Below, piece by piece: positions 14,558 to 15,482 of a DNA stretch of 15,482 nucleotides; position 1 is the first letter of the stretch, and each line of letters opens with the position of its first letter. The notes under the pieces were generated by a model, which ran no database searches, was not told the DNA's origin, and saw nothing but the letters and a program-made list of their open reading frames with translations. A program made the translations under genes and the position numbers. The stretch is taken from contig BTQL01000055.1 in the NCBI GenBank assembly GCA_036985855.1, positions 1-15,482 of the forward strand. The letters are read 5' to 3'. Source of the stretch: B3-G11 sp036985855. Its GTDB lineage: Bacteria > Actinomycetota > Acidimicrobiia > Spongiisociales > UBA5794.

Positions 14558-15482
14558 GGGAAGCCGACAGCGAAGAAAGACACTGCGGAGGCCTCTGATG
14601 CGGCCAAACAAGGGGTCAAGACGCCGCCGGTGCATCATGAGGATGCAGTTGTCACACCGAGCATTCGATAACGATCGCTGGGGAACACCTCGACTACACG
14701 GCTACTGCGGGTCGCATCGTGCTCAAGGAAGACGACGATACCAAGAAGGCCTCCTTCTTCTTCACCGCCTACACGAAGAGTGGCGTTGAGAGCCCGGAAA
14801 CCCGTCCCATCGTGTTTGCGTTCAACGGCGGCCCGGGATCGTCCTCGGTGTGGTTCCATCTCGGACTACTCGGCCCGAGACTCGTTTCCTTCGACGAAAA
14901 AGGCAACCTCGTCAAGACCCCCGGGCGAACTCGTAGACAACGACCACACGCTGCTGACTCACGCAGACCTCGTGTTCATCGACCCTGTCTCGATGGGCTT
15001 CACTCGTGCGATCGAGAAAGACGAAGAGCGCTCATACCACCACTTCGAGAAAGACATCGAAGCGGTGGGAGACTTCATCAGGAGGTATCTGACAGCCTAC
15101 GAACGGTGGGCATCACCCAAGTTCCTCGCCGGTGAAAGCTACGGGACAACAAGGTCGGCTGGTCTCGCCGGACATCTTCAGAAGCGGTACGGCCTCTATC
15201 TCAACGGCTTGATCTTGATCTCCTCCGTGCTGAGCTTCCAGACCATCGCTCTGGACACGAAGACCTTTACGTTCCACCGCGGTAACGATCTGCCGTATGT
15301 GGTGTATCTGCCGTCGTACACTGCAACGGCCTGGTACCACAAGACACTCGAGCCTGTGCTACAGGAACGCGAGCTCGTCGATCTCCTGCAAGAAGTCGAA
15401 ACCTTTGCAGAGAACGAGTACCTGCTCGCGCTCCAGAAGGGCTCACGGGTGGACCCCGACACGTTCGACTTGGTAGCGGAGA
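14558..15482 (+). pseudogene. Serine carboxypeptidase-like (peptidase S10) gene, frameshifted, 3' end beyond window
   Basis: The translation shows a peptidase S10-type protein split over frames. Segment 1 (14558 to about 14667) reads KPTAKKDTAEASDAAKQGVK, then TPPVHHEDAVVTPSI. Segment 2 (about 14668-14920), in another frame, reads ITIAGEHLDYTATAGRIVLK and carries the oxyanion-hole motif FNGGPGSSS. Segment 3 (from 14927), back in the first frame, reads ELVDNDHTLLTHADLVFIDP, VSMGFTR, and FLAGESYGTTR with the nucleophile Ser. One base seems missing near 14667, and one C is extra in the run 14918-14922. No ATG opens segment 1. An ATG at 14541 would need a further one-base change in the G-run 14557-14560. 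Either the gene is decaying or the assembly has indels here. The catalytic Asp and His would lie past the window. Confidence 0.72.

Overview
The window is GC-rich and densely coded. It looks like part of a high-GC actinobacterium-type chromosome; this rests on a DUF1684 protein, a DUF664-like DinB protein, frequent GTG/TTG starts and overall codon use, and no marker fixes the species. No rRNA, tRNA, CRISPR array or complete mobile element is visible.

Left part (1-2604). It holds the end of a DUF1684 gene, a 58-aa membrane protein, and an AhpD/carboxymuconolactone-decarboxylase-like gene. In that last gene an in-frame TGA stands exactly where the second Cys of the CxxCxxxH redox motif belongs. 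A hairpin with the geometry of a bacterial SECIS element starts directly after the TGA, so I read this as one 328-residue selenoprotein (481-1467) rather than two genes. It is followed by genomic debris: an orphan C-terminal piece of a second opine dehydrogenase (1548-1688), a DinB-like gene, and a decayed transposase fragment.

Middle part (2605-11344). A seven-gene leftward unit encodes a peptide/opine-type ABC transporter (lipoprotein binding protein, two permeases, two ATPases), an enolase-superfamily muconate-lactonizing-type enzyme, and an octopine/nopaline-dehydrogenase-family protein. A divergent GntR/FCD regulator reads rightward from a shared promoter region that holds nested TATAG/TATAC palindromes. 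A perfect 16-bp stem-loop separates the binding-protein gene from the permeases. Next to it, on the minus strand, is a FAD dehydrogenase strongly resembling D-arginine dehydrogenase DauA. Together these suggest uptake and breakdown of an opine-, dipeptide- or D-amino-acid-like compound; the substrate is not known.

Right part (12602-15482). An intact acetyl-CoA synthetase gene is followed at once by a serine-carboxypeptidase-like (peptidase S10) reading frame. That frame has no visible start codon and two compensating frameshifts, and it runs off the window end.

The most notable item is the probable selenocysteine AhpD-like protein. Second is the transporter/racemase/opine-dehydrogenase/DauA-like cluster.
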